From Austropuccinia psidii (lineage: Eukaryota > Basidiomycota > Pucciniomycetes > Pucciniales > Sphaerophragmiaceae), in assembly GCA_023105745.1 (NCBI GenBank), contig JALGQZ010000007.1, forward strand, positions 4,881,592-4,945,591: a DNA stretch of 64,000 nt, written 5' to 3'. Below are positions 10,569 through 22,246 of the stretch, piece after piece (position 1 is the first letter of the stretch; each line of letters begins with the position of its first letter). A program made the translations under genes and the position numbers. The notes under the pieces were generated by a model. That model worked only from the letters and a program-made list of their open reading frames with translations. It did not search any database and was not told the origin of the DNA.

Positions 10569-10817
10569 ATTAACTCTATTATTTTCAATATATTTCCTAT
10601 TTTATAAAGAAGTGTGTTAGAAAAAAATATAAAGAAACATAAAAAAAAATATAAAAAATATAAAAAAAATATAAATAAAAAAAAAAGAAAATATAAAATA
10701 TAAAAAAAAAGAGTTTTGAAATAAAGGTTTTGGTTTCATCTTTTCAATGTACCAGTATTAATATATATAGGTTCATATATATAAGAATAGTAATAATAAT
10801 GAAGAATGATACATATT

Positions 10818-11188
10818 AGGCCCAGCATGGCCTTAAACTGCAATTCAGCTTATTACTCTTTCTCTTATTCTATTTTAAATTAAGACATCAAGAAAAATAT
10901 ATTGACACCTGCAAGGACCAATGATACATATTAGGCCCAGCATGGCCTTAAACTGCAATTAAACTGTTTACTTAATATTTCTCTTATTCTATTTTAAATC
11001 AAGACATCAAGAAAAATATATTGACACATGCAAGGACCAAAGATACATATTAGGCCCAGCATGGCCTTAAACTGCAACCCAATTTTCTTATATTAATGAA
11101 TTTTCAATTTAGTTTTTTCTTTCAATCAATAAATCAAAAATAGAAACACACCAATGATACATATTTGGCCCTGCTTGGCCTTAAACTG
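10818..11188 (+). repeat. Hairpin-TAAACTG array, first cluster (four copies)
   Basis: Copies at 10818-10840, 10933-10955, 11052-11074 and 11167-11188, spaced 115-119 bp. Each has a short stem (AGGCC with GGCCT in the first three, GGCC with GGCC in the fourth), a 6-nt loop and then TAAACTG. The first three are preceded by a conserved GATACATATT. Confidence 0.75.
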
Positions 11189-12597
11189 AAGCTCAATTTC
11201 AATTTCAGTTAATTGATTTTTCCAAATATAATTTATAATTAAAACATTAATATATATATAAAAAGTCCTTTTAGTAGGCAGGAATATTAAAGGGAGGTTC
11301 AAACAAAACATTAAACAGCATACACATAAATGAAGTATACACACCCACACAAGAAAATACACAACCCAACTCACAAGGAAGGGTTACCAGATTTTGAATT
11401 TAGGTTTTTTTTGGTTTTTTAATATTTTTTAATTTTTTAATTTTTTTATTTCTCTAAAAAAATTAATAAAAAAAAGAGACTGATAACCCCCCCTTGCTTT
11501 AAAAAGAAAATGAAAAGCTAAAATATATATAAAGCTACAGCAAACAAAAAGAAAAAGATACAATTAAATTAATAAATTAATATTAGACATATCATAGTCT
11601 TATGATATTAATAATACAAGAATATAAAGGTATTAAATTCTGAGGAATGATATATAATCCCAATAAGTAATACTTTAAATAAAATATTGTTTCAATTTCA
11701 TAATATTATTTATTCATATCAAAATAATGTTATGAAAACATCATAATATCAAATTAAATTAAATAATAGCTATAGTAAAAGGGATATGTCCCTCAATGAT
11801 GAATAAATATAAATCACCTTATGGTTTCAATGTTATAATATTCATAATAACATTTTTTACCTTGAAGTTATATATTTATACATATTATCAAGGTTAATTA
11901 AAAAACAAATACATAGAGGCAACTGGCCAGGTTGACCCTACATATTTTATTCCTTAATATCACTTTATAAAAAATAGTAATAACTTAAAATAGTATTCAA
12001 ATTAATAAGATAATATATAAATAGAAATTATAATAAAGTCATTGTGGGAAGAAAAATTGGAGAGGAAGCTTGGAAAAATAGCTCCTTTTATATTGAAGAA
12101 AAAAATCTTTGGCTCACCCACAACTTGGCCTTCATAGCACTAAAAACAACATTAAAGGTTGTTCCCTTGCATTTTTTTTAGGTTTAATTTAATTTTCAAT
12201 TAATCTTTAATTAATTTTAAGGTTTAATTTATTTCATAATTTATTTTTTTTAATTAATTTTAAAGTTCCCTTTATCTTAAATTAAATTTTATATCAATAA
12301 ATAAAAATATATATAAATAAATACAAATAACAATTAAATTAAACAAATTAATACAAATTAATACAAAAAAAATATATTTAAAAAAAAAATAATTAAACAA
12401 ATAAGAATAAATAGAAACAAATAGACAAACATAGCTAAATAATACATAAATAGTGTATAAATATAAATAAATATTAATTAATATAAATAAATATAAATTA
12501 ATATAAATAAATATAAATAAATATAAACAATCATGAATAAATACAAACAAATCTAAATAAAAATAAATAAATAAATAAATTGAAATATCTTTTGCTA

Positions 12598-13560
12598 AAA
12601 AAAAAAAAAAAAAAAAAAAAGTCGGAATTACACAAATAGTAGAGTTTTCACTTTACAACACAGTACTGTATTAAATAATAATAAATAAAAAAAAGCCTCT
12701 TCGCGATTAAATTTGAAATACTGTAAATTACTGTACACTGTACAGTACAGTAAAGTACTATACTGTTTAACATTAAATTACACTTAAAAAAAAAAAAAAA
12801 CTTACACGAGCGATTCAAATTGCAATCAGAAGAAACATAATAATATAAAAAAAAAAACAAAACAATATTAAATATAAATTTAATAGCTTAAATAATAAAA
12901 AAAACAAAAGAAATTATTATTAATGTAATTGTCAGTGAAAATAAAAAAAAAGAGAAGAAAACGTTTGCGATTAAAAAAGAGGACAAAAGAAAAAAGAAGA
13001 TTTGACTTACAGTAGATTTTAGTGGTGTACTTGTTGATATAAAAAAAGAAATATATAAAATAAAGAAACAGGAAATTGCAATAAGAAAATTTATAAAAGA
13101 AAAGGAAATAAAAAAAAAAAAAAAAGAGAAAAAAAAGAGAAAGAAGATAGGACAGTACAGTACTTTACAGTAAAGCTATAAAAAAAAAAAAAAAAAAAAG
13201 CCGTCGCAATTGAATAAAAAGACAATACAAAATCAGCACTGTACTGTACAGTACTATTCTACTCTACTACAGAAAAAAAATAGAATCATTAAAAAAAAAG
13301 AAACAATTGCGATTTAAAATCAAGTACTGTACAAAGTATAGTACAGTACTGTAAATTGTATCTACTGTATTAAATTAAAAAAAAAAAAATATCGATCGCA
13401 AACAAAAAAAAAAAAAAAACATTACAAAACGAATTAAAATTACAATAAAAACCATATATATAAAATCCAACAAAAAAAAAAAAGAGCAATAGCGATATAA
13501 AATTAAAGTACTGTACTGTACAGTACATTACAGTACTGTAAAGCTGATAGACTGTATTAA
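12598..13560 (+). repeat. Modular A-run / GCGATT / GTACTGTAC repeat block
   Basis: Runs of 12-22 A residues alternate with short GCGAT-containing segments and with palindromic ACAGTACTGTA or TACTGTACAGTA segments (for example near 12660, 12735, 13152, 13240, 13325 and 13512). The order recurs several times with irregular length, so this is a degenerate modular array and not a simple microsatellite. Function unknown. Confidence 0.6.
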
Positions 13561-13814
13561 AAAAAAACCTGAATATACTTATAATCAAAATAAAAAAATA
13601 ACAAAAAAAAACAAAAAAACATAAAAGAAAAACTGAAATAAAAATAAAACAATTTTTATTAAATAATATAGATAAATAAAATAACATTGAAGCTATAGGT
13701 GTATAATAATAATATAATTAATGAAAAAGAATTAAATCCTTCATTATTATCATTAAAAAAATTATTCACAATAAATATTGATAGTGACAATAACATCATA
13801 AAATCAAAACAAGC

Positions 13815-14165
13815 AGGTCCTCCATGACCTTAAACTGGAAAATTATTTCTTTACTTATTATTTATTTTAATTGATACTTAATTTCTATTCATATGATACT
13901 CTATAAAGATACTCATGACTACATAGATTATATAATTTATTATAAGGACAATTATAGTAGAACTTCAAAACAAGCAGGTCCTCCATGACCTTAAACTGGA
14001 AAAGTATTACTCTATTTATTATTAATTTTAATAAATACTTGGTTTTTAATGATAATTATATCATAATATATAAAAATCTTCATTACCACATAAGCTATAA
14101 AATTTATTATAAGATTGATTATAGTAGAATCTTAAAACAAGCAGGTCCTCCATGACCTTAAACTG
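13815..14165 (+). repeat. Hairpin-TAAACTG array, second cluster (three copies)
   Basis: Copies at 13815-13837, 13976-13998 and 14143-14165, spaced 161-167 bp. Stem AGGTC with GACCT, loop CTCCAT, then TAAACTGGA. Relative to the first cluster the stem has changed on both sides so that pairing is kept. Confidence 0.75.
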
Positions 14166-14790
14166 GAAAATTAATCCTTTAATTATCATTTATTTTAATT
14201 AATACTCAAGTTATAATCATAATCCTATCATACTCCCTAAAAATATTCATTACTACCATGAACTTAAACTAAATATCTCAATATTACCTCAAAAAAAAAT
14301 ATTGGATTCACAACTTCAAATTTATACTTCAAAAGATAAAAAAACAGTATTCATATATATAACATAGACTGCAAAAGATTCAACAAATAAATAATCAACA
14401 TAAATAATAAAACACTCCAATAATAATAAATGAACAATAATCCAAAAATAAACACTTTATTCATAAAAGATCATCACAAAAGAAAGTATTTACATAAATA
14501 AAAATGGAGAGGGGGCAGTAACCCCCAGTACTACAGTTTAATCATAAATTCATTAAAAAATAAAAAAATAATACATAAGAAAAACAGAGAAGAATTATAA
14601 TGAAGGAAGCCCTCAGAATTTAAAAATTCAGTTTCAATTGAAGAATTCCAAGATCATACCAATTTGAAGAAAGAAAGTTTATTAAACCTTTTTATTATCT
14701 CAAAAATTCATTTTTATCAATATCTAAGACAAAGAATCAAATAATAATAAATAGCCCCTGAACCATTATATCCAACAAATAGGACTCAGG

Positions 14791-14866
14791 AGGGTCCTAA
14801 GCATGACCCTAAACTGCATACTTTGCTCATAAATGACAAAGGAATGTCCTTGTATGACATTAAAAG
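14791..14866 (+). repeat. Hairpin-AAACTG array, two diverged copies
   Basis: 14791-14816 has the stem AGGGTC/GACCCT with an 8-nt loop and AAACTG. 14844-14866 has the stem ATGTC/GACAT with a 7-nt loop and TAAAAG. Both keep stem pairing with different bases. Confidence 0.6.
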
Positions 14867-15250
14867 ACAGGATTGACTAACCTTAAAGCAATAAATAAAG
14901 GGAAAGAATTATTAAAAAAGAACATTTTTTTCAGATTATTTGTCAAGATCAAAGAGAAGATGAATCTAGAATACTCAATGGAAAAATAAACAAACTCTCA
15001 ACATATTGAATGATCAAAGGGATTGCAATACCTGAATACTGAAAATTTTTAAATTCATGGAAATCTTCATGAGCCTCAAATGAAGCTCATTGATATCAAT
15101 ATTGGAGAAATAAACAAGCAGCAAAGATGAAGAGCTATGAAGAAAACTTAAAAGTCCTGAAAATATGAGAAACTTACAATAATGAAATAATGATCAAATG
15201 AGAAAATAATGTTTAAATGTGCTTTAACCTGGAATGCTGGGGACAGCATT

Positions 15251-15265
15251 AAATGGAGAGGGGGA
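15251..15265 (+). promoter_or_regulatory. Polypurine tract of the Gag-only element
   Basis: AAATGGAGAGGGGGA immediately upstream of the right LTR; primes plus-strand DNA synthesis. It is purine-only apart from one T. Confidence 0.8.
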
Positions 15266-17250
15266 TGTGGTATTCCATACCTGTCTGGGCCAGCTTCAAG
15301 CACATTGAGGGTGAAAATTTCAAAATATCAAATCTTAAATGGTCAATTTAGGATATCTCAGCTCAAAAGACACTTTCACAATCACATAAACTAAGAAGTA
15401 ACATGGATAGTATTGAATAAAGGAAGACTTTACAGGATAGCTTACAAATAAGCTTCAAAAAAAAAAAGTTTAGTTCAATACAGACAGAAACTCAAAATTA
15501 CATATATAAGGTAGCAATGTAGCATTACATTCACCCTAAAGCCACAAAAAACATTAGATTACTAAGAATTACAGTCACCAAAATGTATTTTATGTAATAA
15601 GATCAACTAAAAAAGCATGAATACACATCCATTGTATAAAAAGATGGAACTGAATCAAACCTTAATTAACTTTATGCATAGAAAGTTCCATATAAGCTTG
15701 AAAGAATTCCATGAATGGCCAAACATAATACAAACAAATGATACAATAATTGTACTAACTCAGCTCATATCCAAAGTAAAACCAAATAAACTTTAATAAG
15801 ATTACATAATCAAAAGAATGAAAAATGGTGCAATTGACCAAATACATGGTGCAATAATCAAGTCAAATGACACCATCCAACATAATAATCACCAGGAAAA
15901 ACACCTCAGATTACATAATCACTCAGGAAATGATGCAATTTACCAAACATATGGTGCAATATCTCTACCAAATGACACCATCTCCAAGTTACTCACCAGC
16001 TAAATTCCCTCAAGGCTGTGCATAATAATATTAAAGTTTAATTAATTAAAAATAAAGTTTTAAAATATGGTGCAATATACCAAACATATGGTGCAATATC
16101 TTGATCCAATGACACCATATCAAAAGTACACACCAGCAAAATTAGCTCAAGGCTGTGCATAAACATCAACAAAGTTCAGAATGATGCAATAATCCAAACA
16201 TATGGTGCAATATCTTTATCAAATGACACCATTTCAAAAACACTCACAAGCTAAAATACCTCAAGGTAAAATTTTTCTAAGTCCCCTGTTTTTGAGTGCC
16301 TCTATGGAGGGCCCAAAGAATATAAATAGAGGGCCTCTCTCCCTCATTTTCCCCCATGCTCATGGAATTATTTCCCCAATAAATTGAAATCTAATCCTCA
16401 ATCTAAAGGATCCATCCATCCCTATTCTAGTAGGATAACTAGCAAAATAAAATTATAAAGCTCAGTAGCAAAGCTCAGAAGCAAATATTAGTAGTCATAA
16501 ATTATTGATAAAAGAAAGTATTTACAGTATTAATGAAAGAGTTTAATATTGAATAAATGGTATTATCATAATAAATATTAGTAGTAGTCATAGAGTACTA
16601 CTAAAAGAAGTTATTATTATTAGAGTTAATATTAATAGCTACCTTATCCTTGTCATTATTAAATCCTGAATCCATTGAGGAATATATATTCTTATCAAAT
16701 AAGTATTATTAACTATATTGGTCATAATATCCCTTAAAAGAATAAATCAATAAATATAAAAACCCACCCTTCTATAATAAAAGAAAAAAATTATAGTATT
16801 GTCTCCAGTATATTATATATATTATACTTTTAATGAACCTCATAATAAACAATTCACCTAAAAAAACAAATAAACACCTATAGTTCAAAATATCATACAT
16901 CTATATAATTATAGATTATCAATACTTAAATTTATATTTAAATATTACCTTTAACCTATAAAATAGTGGTATTAAGCCATTATATATATATATAGTAATC
17001 ATAAAAGTTATTTATCTAATAATTGAGTAGGTCTGATAGAGACTGCTTAAAGTCTTCTCTAGTTTTAAAGCCACAATTTTAAATATTGATTTGTGAGCTC
17101 TATAGGGAGATTATTTAGTAAATTCAGAGGGGCAGCTAATACACCTTAGCACCCTTGGTTACAGGATAATTCAGCAATTCAAAACTTTTTACCTGTGATT
17201 TCCCCCTCAAGGACTGCCTTATCCAATCCCACACTAAAAGGAGTTCCACA
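15266..17250 (+). repeat. Right (3') LTR of the Gag-only element
   Basis: 1985-bp copy of 5058-7041 with about six substitutions and one A-run length change. It ends CCACA and is followed by the ACGT duplication (17251-17254). TATA box at 16321-16328. Confidence 0.92.
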
Positions 17251-17254
17251 ACGT

Positions 17255-17409
17255 GGCCAATGGAATGGGTTATGGCGTAAGAGCCATGGAACACCCAAAA
17301 GGGGTCAATTGGCCATAAATGATATGACATGGCCAATTGGCCCCAACTTGGCTCCAGGTTGGATTGCCACCGCCATCAAGGAGGAGGGTCAAAATACGTG
17401 GTTGTGACA
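17255..17409 (-). repeat. 5' LTR of element A, terminal part (start of U3)
   Basis: Remainder of the LTR split by the insertion. It continues the GGCC-rich style of 4540-5053 and ends GGTTGTGACA, the inverted counterpart of TGTCACAGG at 3519. Joined to 3519-5057 it gives a 1694-bp LTR. Confidence 0.82.
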
Positions 17410-17460
17410 CCCCCAAATACTCCACAAACCCTTCCACCCCCCTCATTCATAGAATTCGAC

Positions 17461-20018
17461 ATGAATAACCCACCAGCTCAAGTACACTCTATCTCACCAA
17501 TTCTTTCTTCTGAGATAACTCGCCTCTCCCGTGAAGAATTTTCTCTCAATCACCACCGTATCAAGAAAATTCTCAATAATGCCCTTTCCGAAGCTGAAAA
17601 GAATCCTGTCTCAATTGAGATTAAGGATTATTTGAAAAAGGGCCTTACATTGATTTCTCAAAAAGAACATGGTAATTATTATTCTTCATGTCTGTCCTCA
17701 ATTCTGTATTAATTTCATCTCCCTTCTTGTAGAATTGTCTTCATCGCAAGCAATTGGTCTCATAGATGGCAATGTTGAAGTTATTGAGAGAGAAGTTCCT
17801 TCCATACGCTCAGCCCAATCATCCTCTTTGGAGGAGGTTGTTCCTGATAGAAATCACAAGAAAAAACGGAAAATTCAAAACAAACCACCACCAAATATTC
17901 GTAGGTTTATGCAGCAAACTGTTAGCTTTAATAATACTCAAGACGTAGTTTCCATGAATATGTCTTCTACTACATCAAACCTTCGTACCAATTCTACCCC
18001 CCCTGAAACGATCAACCCCCAATTGTTATTGAACACCCAATCAAATGACCTCCCCTATTCTTTACCATCTACCATTGTCGAACCCCCTGTTCCCTCAACC
18101 ATCCCACTTGAGACTCCCACCACCCCCCAGTTATTACTGAGGAACAAATTCCCAAACATCCACCAAATGTCACCCCCAGCAGATCTCCACAACGTGAATC
18201 TGCTCATTTCAACAATGACCACTCTTTGGAAGTACCAGCCAATAACATCCCCGATTCTCCAGCTCAGGTTCATCCACCGACTCCAACAAATGAAATTATT
18301 CAAGAAGAATTACATGTTTCAATAGCAGAGAATAATAGTAGTCCAAATGTTCCTTCCCAAATCCCTTCGAATACACCCACTCCAATTAATGCCACGACAC
18401 CCCATGTTGTATCGTCACCAATGCAAATTAACCATGTAAAAAGCTCCCATACACTATCTGCTCCTCATCTTGAAAATCCAGAAAACAATCTTCCGACCTC
18501 TCAATCAAATCCATCTACACCATCTCATGCTCCAACTCCTGGAATTAGGGACCCATCTAATCATCTCTGCCATGTGGGCCCATCTCCACCCGTTTTGCAT
18601 GAACCTCACCAAAATCCTCCTTCGTCACTCATGCCTGCAGAACCACAGCCTCTTGACTCCCCCAATGATCAATTCTCTATTTTCACTGATGAATTTCGAT
18701 CAAAATTTTATGAGATTTTCAAAACATTCACCCATGGACGCCCCACCCAGGCCAAATACCAAACCACATTTGAAGCAATTGACTCACTTGTTTCCTGGCG
18801 CCACCAAAATTTGGGCTCCGAACAGCCTGCAAAGGGGAATTTCAATTTTAAACAGTGCTCTTCCTCATATAGCAAATGGATTGATGAACTCTGTGATAAT
18901 AGTCAGTTTAAAATTATACTACTCCCATGAACTAATGCTTATAATAAATTTCTCCAGGTGCCCCATTTCTCAATGCCACTAAAGAAGAATTTTATGTTAC
19001 ATCCTCAATCTTTAAGATGCCAATCTTTGACCAAGTCACTGCGCCTGAAATTCAGATTTCACTACCATTTTCACCTGACCCCAGCATTCGTAATGAAAAG
19101 CACCCTGAAACTCATTTTGTGCGTCATCTAATCTATATGTCGCAGCCCAGATCATTCACCATCACTGCTTGGGCAAAAGTCATAGCAGCTTCAGTCTCAG
19201 CAACCATGGATGAATTTTGCATACCAAAACCTCCTGTACCCCCTCAAGCACAAATTGATGAGGTCAACATTTATCTGGACATGATTTCATACTTCGAAGG
19301 CCTCAAAAGACCCTCAATTTCACCGATGGAACTGATTTCCATGGCACATCAAAGTCCAGGTGGCTCAAACAATGCTCAAGAATCATACAATATTTCCTCT
19401 GACTCAGATCAACAGTTAAAGATTTTTCAAGACCTCATTTTAGATGTCATGATTTCGTATGTGATATTCAAAGCACAAGCCTCCCTTGACGATGTTTCCC
19501 CTAACCACACTGAACAATCTAAACGTGTCAAAAGAAGAAAGGCCCTCCGTTCTAATAACCAAATCTCTTCCGTAATAATTCACTCAGCTCCTCAAGTGGT
19601 AACCTCTAATGCTGACAATGATCTCCAAGTTGAAACTGCCAAGAAGAAGTTGGTTGAATACCGTAGCCGTCATAATTTCCTTCCTTTTGTTTACTATTTG
19701 ATATTAGGTGTCAAGGGATTATTCACTGCACAAAAGGATCATCGGAATTTTTCAATTTCCAATGCCATGCTCATACTATGCTCCTTTCATCTTATTCACC
19801 AACATGTTAAGCCACCTCCACCCGAAGATCCAGTTTGGAAAAATCTATCTTTTCATCTTAAATCTTTTTTTTCTAAGGGCATGAAACAATTCACTGATGT
19901 CCAACTTGTTCACCCACCTTCACGAAATCAATTGGCTCAATATCTTACAAGTGATTTTTTAAACCAATGGGAAGCACAAGCCACTGTGACATCACTCCTT
20001 CCACCCTCACAAATCTGA
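17461..20018 (+). CDS. Helical protein of unknown function (I-A), paralogue of 25766-28007; one apparent frameshift
   Basis: I do not recognise a named family. Exons are inferred as 17461-17671, 17733-18901 and 18958-20018. The reading frame shifts at a run of six C (18123-18128); one extra C would give 813 codons in a continuous frame. Residues 1-70 are helical (REEFSLNHHRIKKILNNALS), a basic KKKRKIQ segment follows, then about 200 Pro/Ser/Asn-rich residues. The C-terminal 350 residues are a helical domain with RKALRSNNQ, FVYYLILGVKGLF and EDPVWKNLSFHLKSFFSK. The last domain and the phase-1 intron before APFLNATKEEF match II-A (GLDFFKPTETEAF). Both copies are followed downstream by a TET-like gene, so the two genes probably act together. 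Broken by the frameshift or by an assembly error in the C-run. Confidence 0.7.
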
Positions 20019-20940
20019 TGCTTTACCTCCTGTTTCTAATTTACTTACACATGATAATCAAACCATTGTAATTAATTTCCTATTACAAGAACCAGTTAAA
20101 TCTTTTTTTGTTTTATATTGTCCATGCTTTTAATTTTAGAATACCTTTATTTTCACACGCCCTTTTCATTTTCAAAAGCAATCAAAAAACCTTGTCTTTT
20201 CTTATGACCATACCCTGCTGACTTGACTTGCATTATTGCCAATAAGTTAAGTTATTTCATCCTTATGTTTATTTACTTTGTAAGAAAAATTATACTCCCT
20301 TCTAATATTGCTTGCTATTAAATATTGACCCTCTTTTAAATTTCTTAATCCACATTTGCCAACCCCAACTCAACTCTGACCCAGTTTTTTCCACCCATTT
20401 ATTTTTATTTGTTTTATTTCCTTGCTTATATCTTATTTTGTTTTTATTATATCTTCCTTTTTTTCATTCCAAATGGATATTTGTTTTTGATGAATTAGGC
20501 CATTCAGACACTTTATTTTTTATAAAATCAATTCCTTAACCTTTTTCTTTCACCCCAATACCTATGTAATTTGGTTTTGTCTAACATTTATTTTCAATAA
20601 ATAATTAGTCTTTTCTCATTTTCAAACAGTTTAGTATTGTTTTATTTTAATTAAACCATTAATTTATTATGTCTAAATAATTTTCAATTTCGTTTAAAAA
20701 ACTTTAATTAAACCATTAGAATGATTACTTTCAGTTCATAAAAACTCAAATTTATCAATTTAGCATTTCACATAATCAACTCATGTATTTTTATAATTAA
20801 TAAATTTAATTAATTCACTTTCAATAATTCAAATGAATCCATTGTGATTGAATTTCAATTTCACTTATCAACTACATCAATTTATAAAATTTCCTTTTCA
20901 CATACCCAATTTTTTTTTCAATTATTACATTTCATTTTCA
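20019..20940 (+). other. AT-rich intergenic stretch, no gene seen
   Basis: Pyrimidine- and T-rich sequence after I-A. The only frames are short and hydrophobic by composition. No terminal repeats or motifs recognised. Confidence 0.5.
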
Positions 20941-21670
20941 ATTGTTAAATTTCATTTCCAATTAAATAAATTTGATTCTCAATGAATCAATTTAATTAAT
21001 TAATTGATTTCCTGAAATTTATTAATTAAATTACTTGATTGATTCATTGAAATTAATTACTTTGATTGATTGATTCAATGTAATTCATTAATTAATTAAA
21101 TTAATTGATTGATTCATTAAAATGAATTAATTGATTTATTGAAATTCATTAATTAATTAAAATAATTGATTAATTCATTGAAATGCATTAATTGATTCAT
21201 TAAAATTCATTAATTAATTAAATTGATTGATTGATTCATTGAAATGAATTAATTGATTCATTGAAATTAATTAAATAAATTAATTAATTTATTCATTGAA
21301 ATTCATTAATTAGATAAAATGATTGATTGATTCATTGAAATGAATTAATTGATTCATTGAAATTAATTAATTTATTCATTGAAATTAATTAATTTATTCA
21401 TTGAAATGAATTACTTGATTAATTGAAATTAATTAATTTATTCATTGAAATTAATTAATTAAATAAATTAATTAATTGATTCATTGAAATTAATTAATTG
21501 ATTCATTGAAATTAATTAATGAATTAAATTAATGAATTGATTCATTAAAATTCATTACTTAATTAAATTAATTGATTGATTCATTGAAATTAATTAATTA
21601 AATTAGTTCATTAATTGAATTAATTAATTGATTCTTTGAAATTAATTCATTCATTTTGAAATTTATCTAA
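20941..21670 (+). repeat. Degenerate ATTGATTCATTGAAATTAATTA satellite-like array
   Basis: About 0.7 kb of imperfect repeats built from ATTCATTGAAAT and TTAATTAATT, with unit lengths of roughly 20-50 bp. Almost pure AT with stops in all frames. It separates I-A from TET-I. Confidence 0.8.
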
Positions 21671-21867
21671 TTAATTAACTTATTTGATTTAATACCATTT
21701 CAAATTGATTGAATTAATTCTATCAATTCAATTTCAAATTAACACAAGTTTGTTATTTCTTTTGGGTGGCTGTATCATCAGTCAGCCAATTTCAGAATAT
21801 ATCTTTTTCTTCCAAACAATACAGTCACCTGGGGCTTGTTACAGAGCCTCCAGGCATGTTTTACAGC

Positions 21868-21905
21868 CCCCCACTGCCAAAGCCAGTCATACAGAGCAGT
21901 GGGGG
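21868..21905. repeat. 10-bp stem-loop upstream of TET-I
   Basis: CCCCCACTGC at 21868-21877 pairs with GCAGTGGGGG at 21896-21905 across an 18-nt loop. It is an isolated GC-rich island in AT-rich DNA. Its place between I-A and TET-I matches the place of the palindrome at 28126 between II-A and TET-II. Confidence 0.6.
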
Positions 21906-22246
21906 CCCCTGGAATTCAATTGAGGTATGGTTTCATCATTTTGAAGCTCCGGTGATGACCGCCACCTCAGAACTAACAGATTTCGCACCAAATCATCTTT
22001 TTGTGCTATTTCCACCACATCCAGTCCTTGTCTTTGATTTTCAGCCTTCCTACTAGCAAAAAATCTCTTTCCACTAATTTCTTCATTAATTACTACAATA
22101 ATCTTCATTAAATATATTTTTTAAAACTGAATGGATGCGTGCTAGTCAAAGATTGACTAACTCATAATTTTATGAGGCTATAAGATTGTTATTCAGCTTT
22201 TTTAAAATTTATTTTTTGAATTTTATTACTCTTTTCAAATTTCAAA

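Larger units (their letters stand above)
10569..15250 (+). other. 4.7-kb non-coding 3' region of the Gag-only element
   Basis: AT-rich internal stretch between the protein stop and the polypurine tract. No reading frame with family resemblance was found; the chance frames are lysine/phenylalanine/isoleucine-rich translations of A-runs. It does hold clear structure: nine copies of a small hairpin followed by a conserved AAACTG (10818-11188 and 13815-14866), and a middle block (about 12598-13560) of A-runs, GCGATT-like segments and GTACTGTAC palindromes. The place usually holding pol is therefore replaced by repeated non-coding modules. Confidence 0.7.
5058..17250 (+). mobile_element. 12.2-kb non-autonomous LTR retrotransposon with Gag-protease only (TR-GAG/LARD-like)
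   Basis: It is bounded by 1.98-kb direct LTRs (5058-7041 and 15266-17250) that start TGTGG and end CCACA. A 4-bp ACGT duplication flanks it (5054-5057 and 17251-17254). A primer-binding site candidate follows the left LTR and a polypurine tract precedes the right LTR, so the element is structurally complete and on the plus strand. By eye the two LTRs differ at about 6 bases and one A-run, which points to a recent insertion. The internal region encodes one 1036-aa Gag-protease protein and no reverse transcriptase, RNase H or integrase. It must therefore depend on enzymes of another element. It is nested in the 5' LTR of Gypsy element A in opposite orientation. Confidence 0.9.
1..17409 (-). mobile_element. 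Ty3/Gypsy element A (chromovirus-like), partial, interrupted in its 5' LTR
   Basis: Minus-strand LTR retrotransposon running off the left edge. From its 5' end it consists of the LTR (17409 down to 17255, then 5057 down to 3519), the primer-binding site (3517-3504), a low-complexity leader, Gag (2763-1426) and Pol (from about 1411 to beyond position 1). The LTR starts TGTCACAACC and ends CCTGTGACA on the minus strand, a short terminal inverted repeat as expected. A second retrotransposon with an ACGT target duplication sits inside the LTR. Gag and the visible part of Pol have no stops, so this copy looks young. It is related to element B (52472-62807) but its LTR is about 1.69 kb instead of 763 bp. 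The 3' end, the other LTR and the target duplication lie outside the window. Confidence 0.9.

Noticed and set aside
12272..13687. Phe/Tyr/Ile-rich minus-strand frames that look like membrane proteins
   Set aside because: They are produced by A-runs on the plus strand inside the non-coding part of the Gag-only element.
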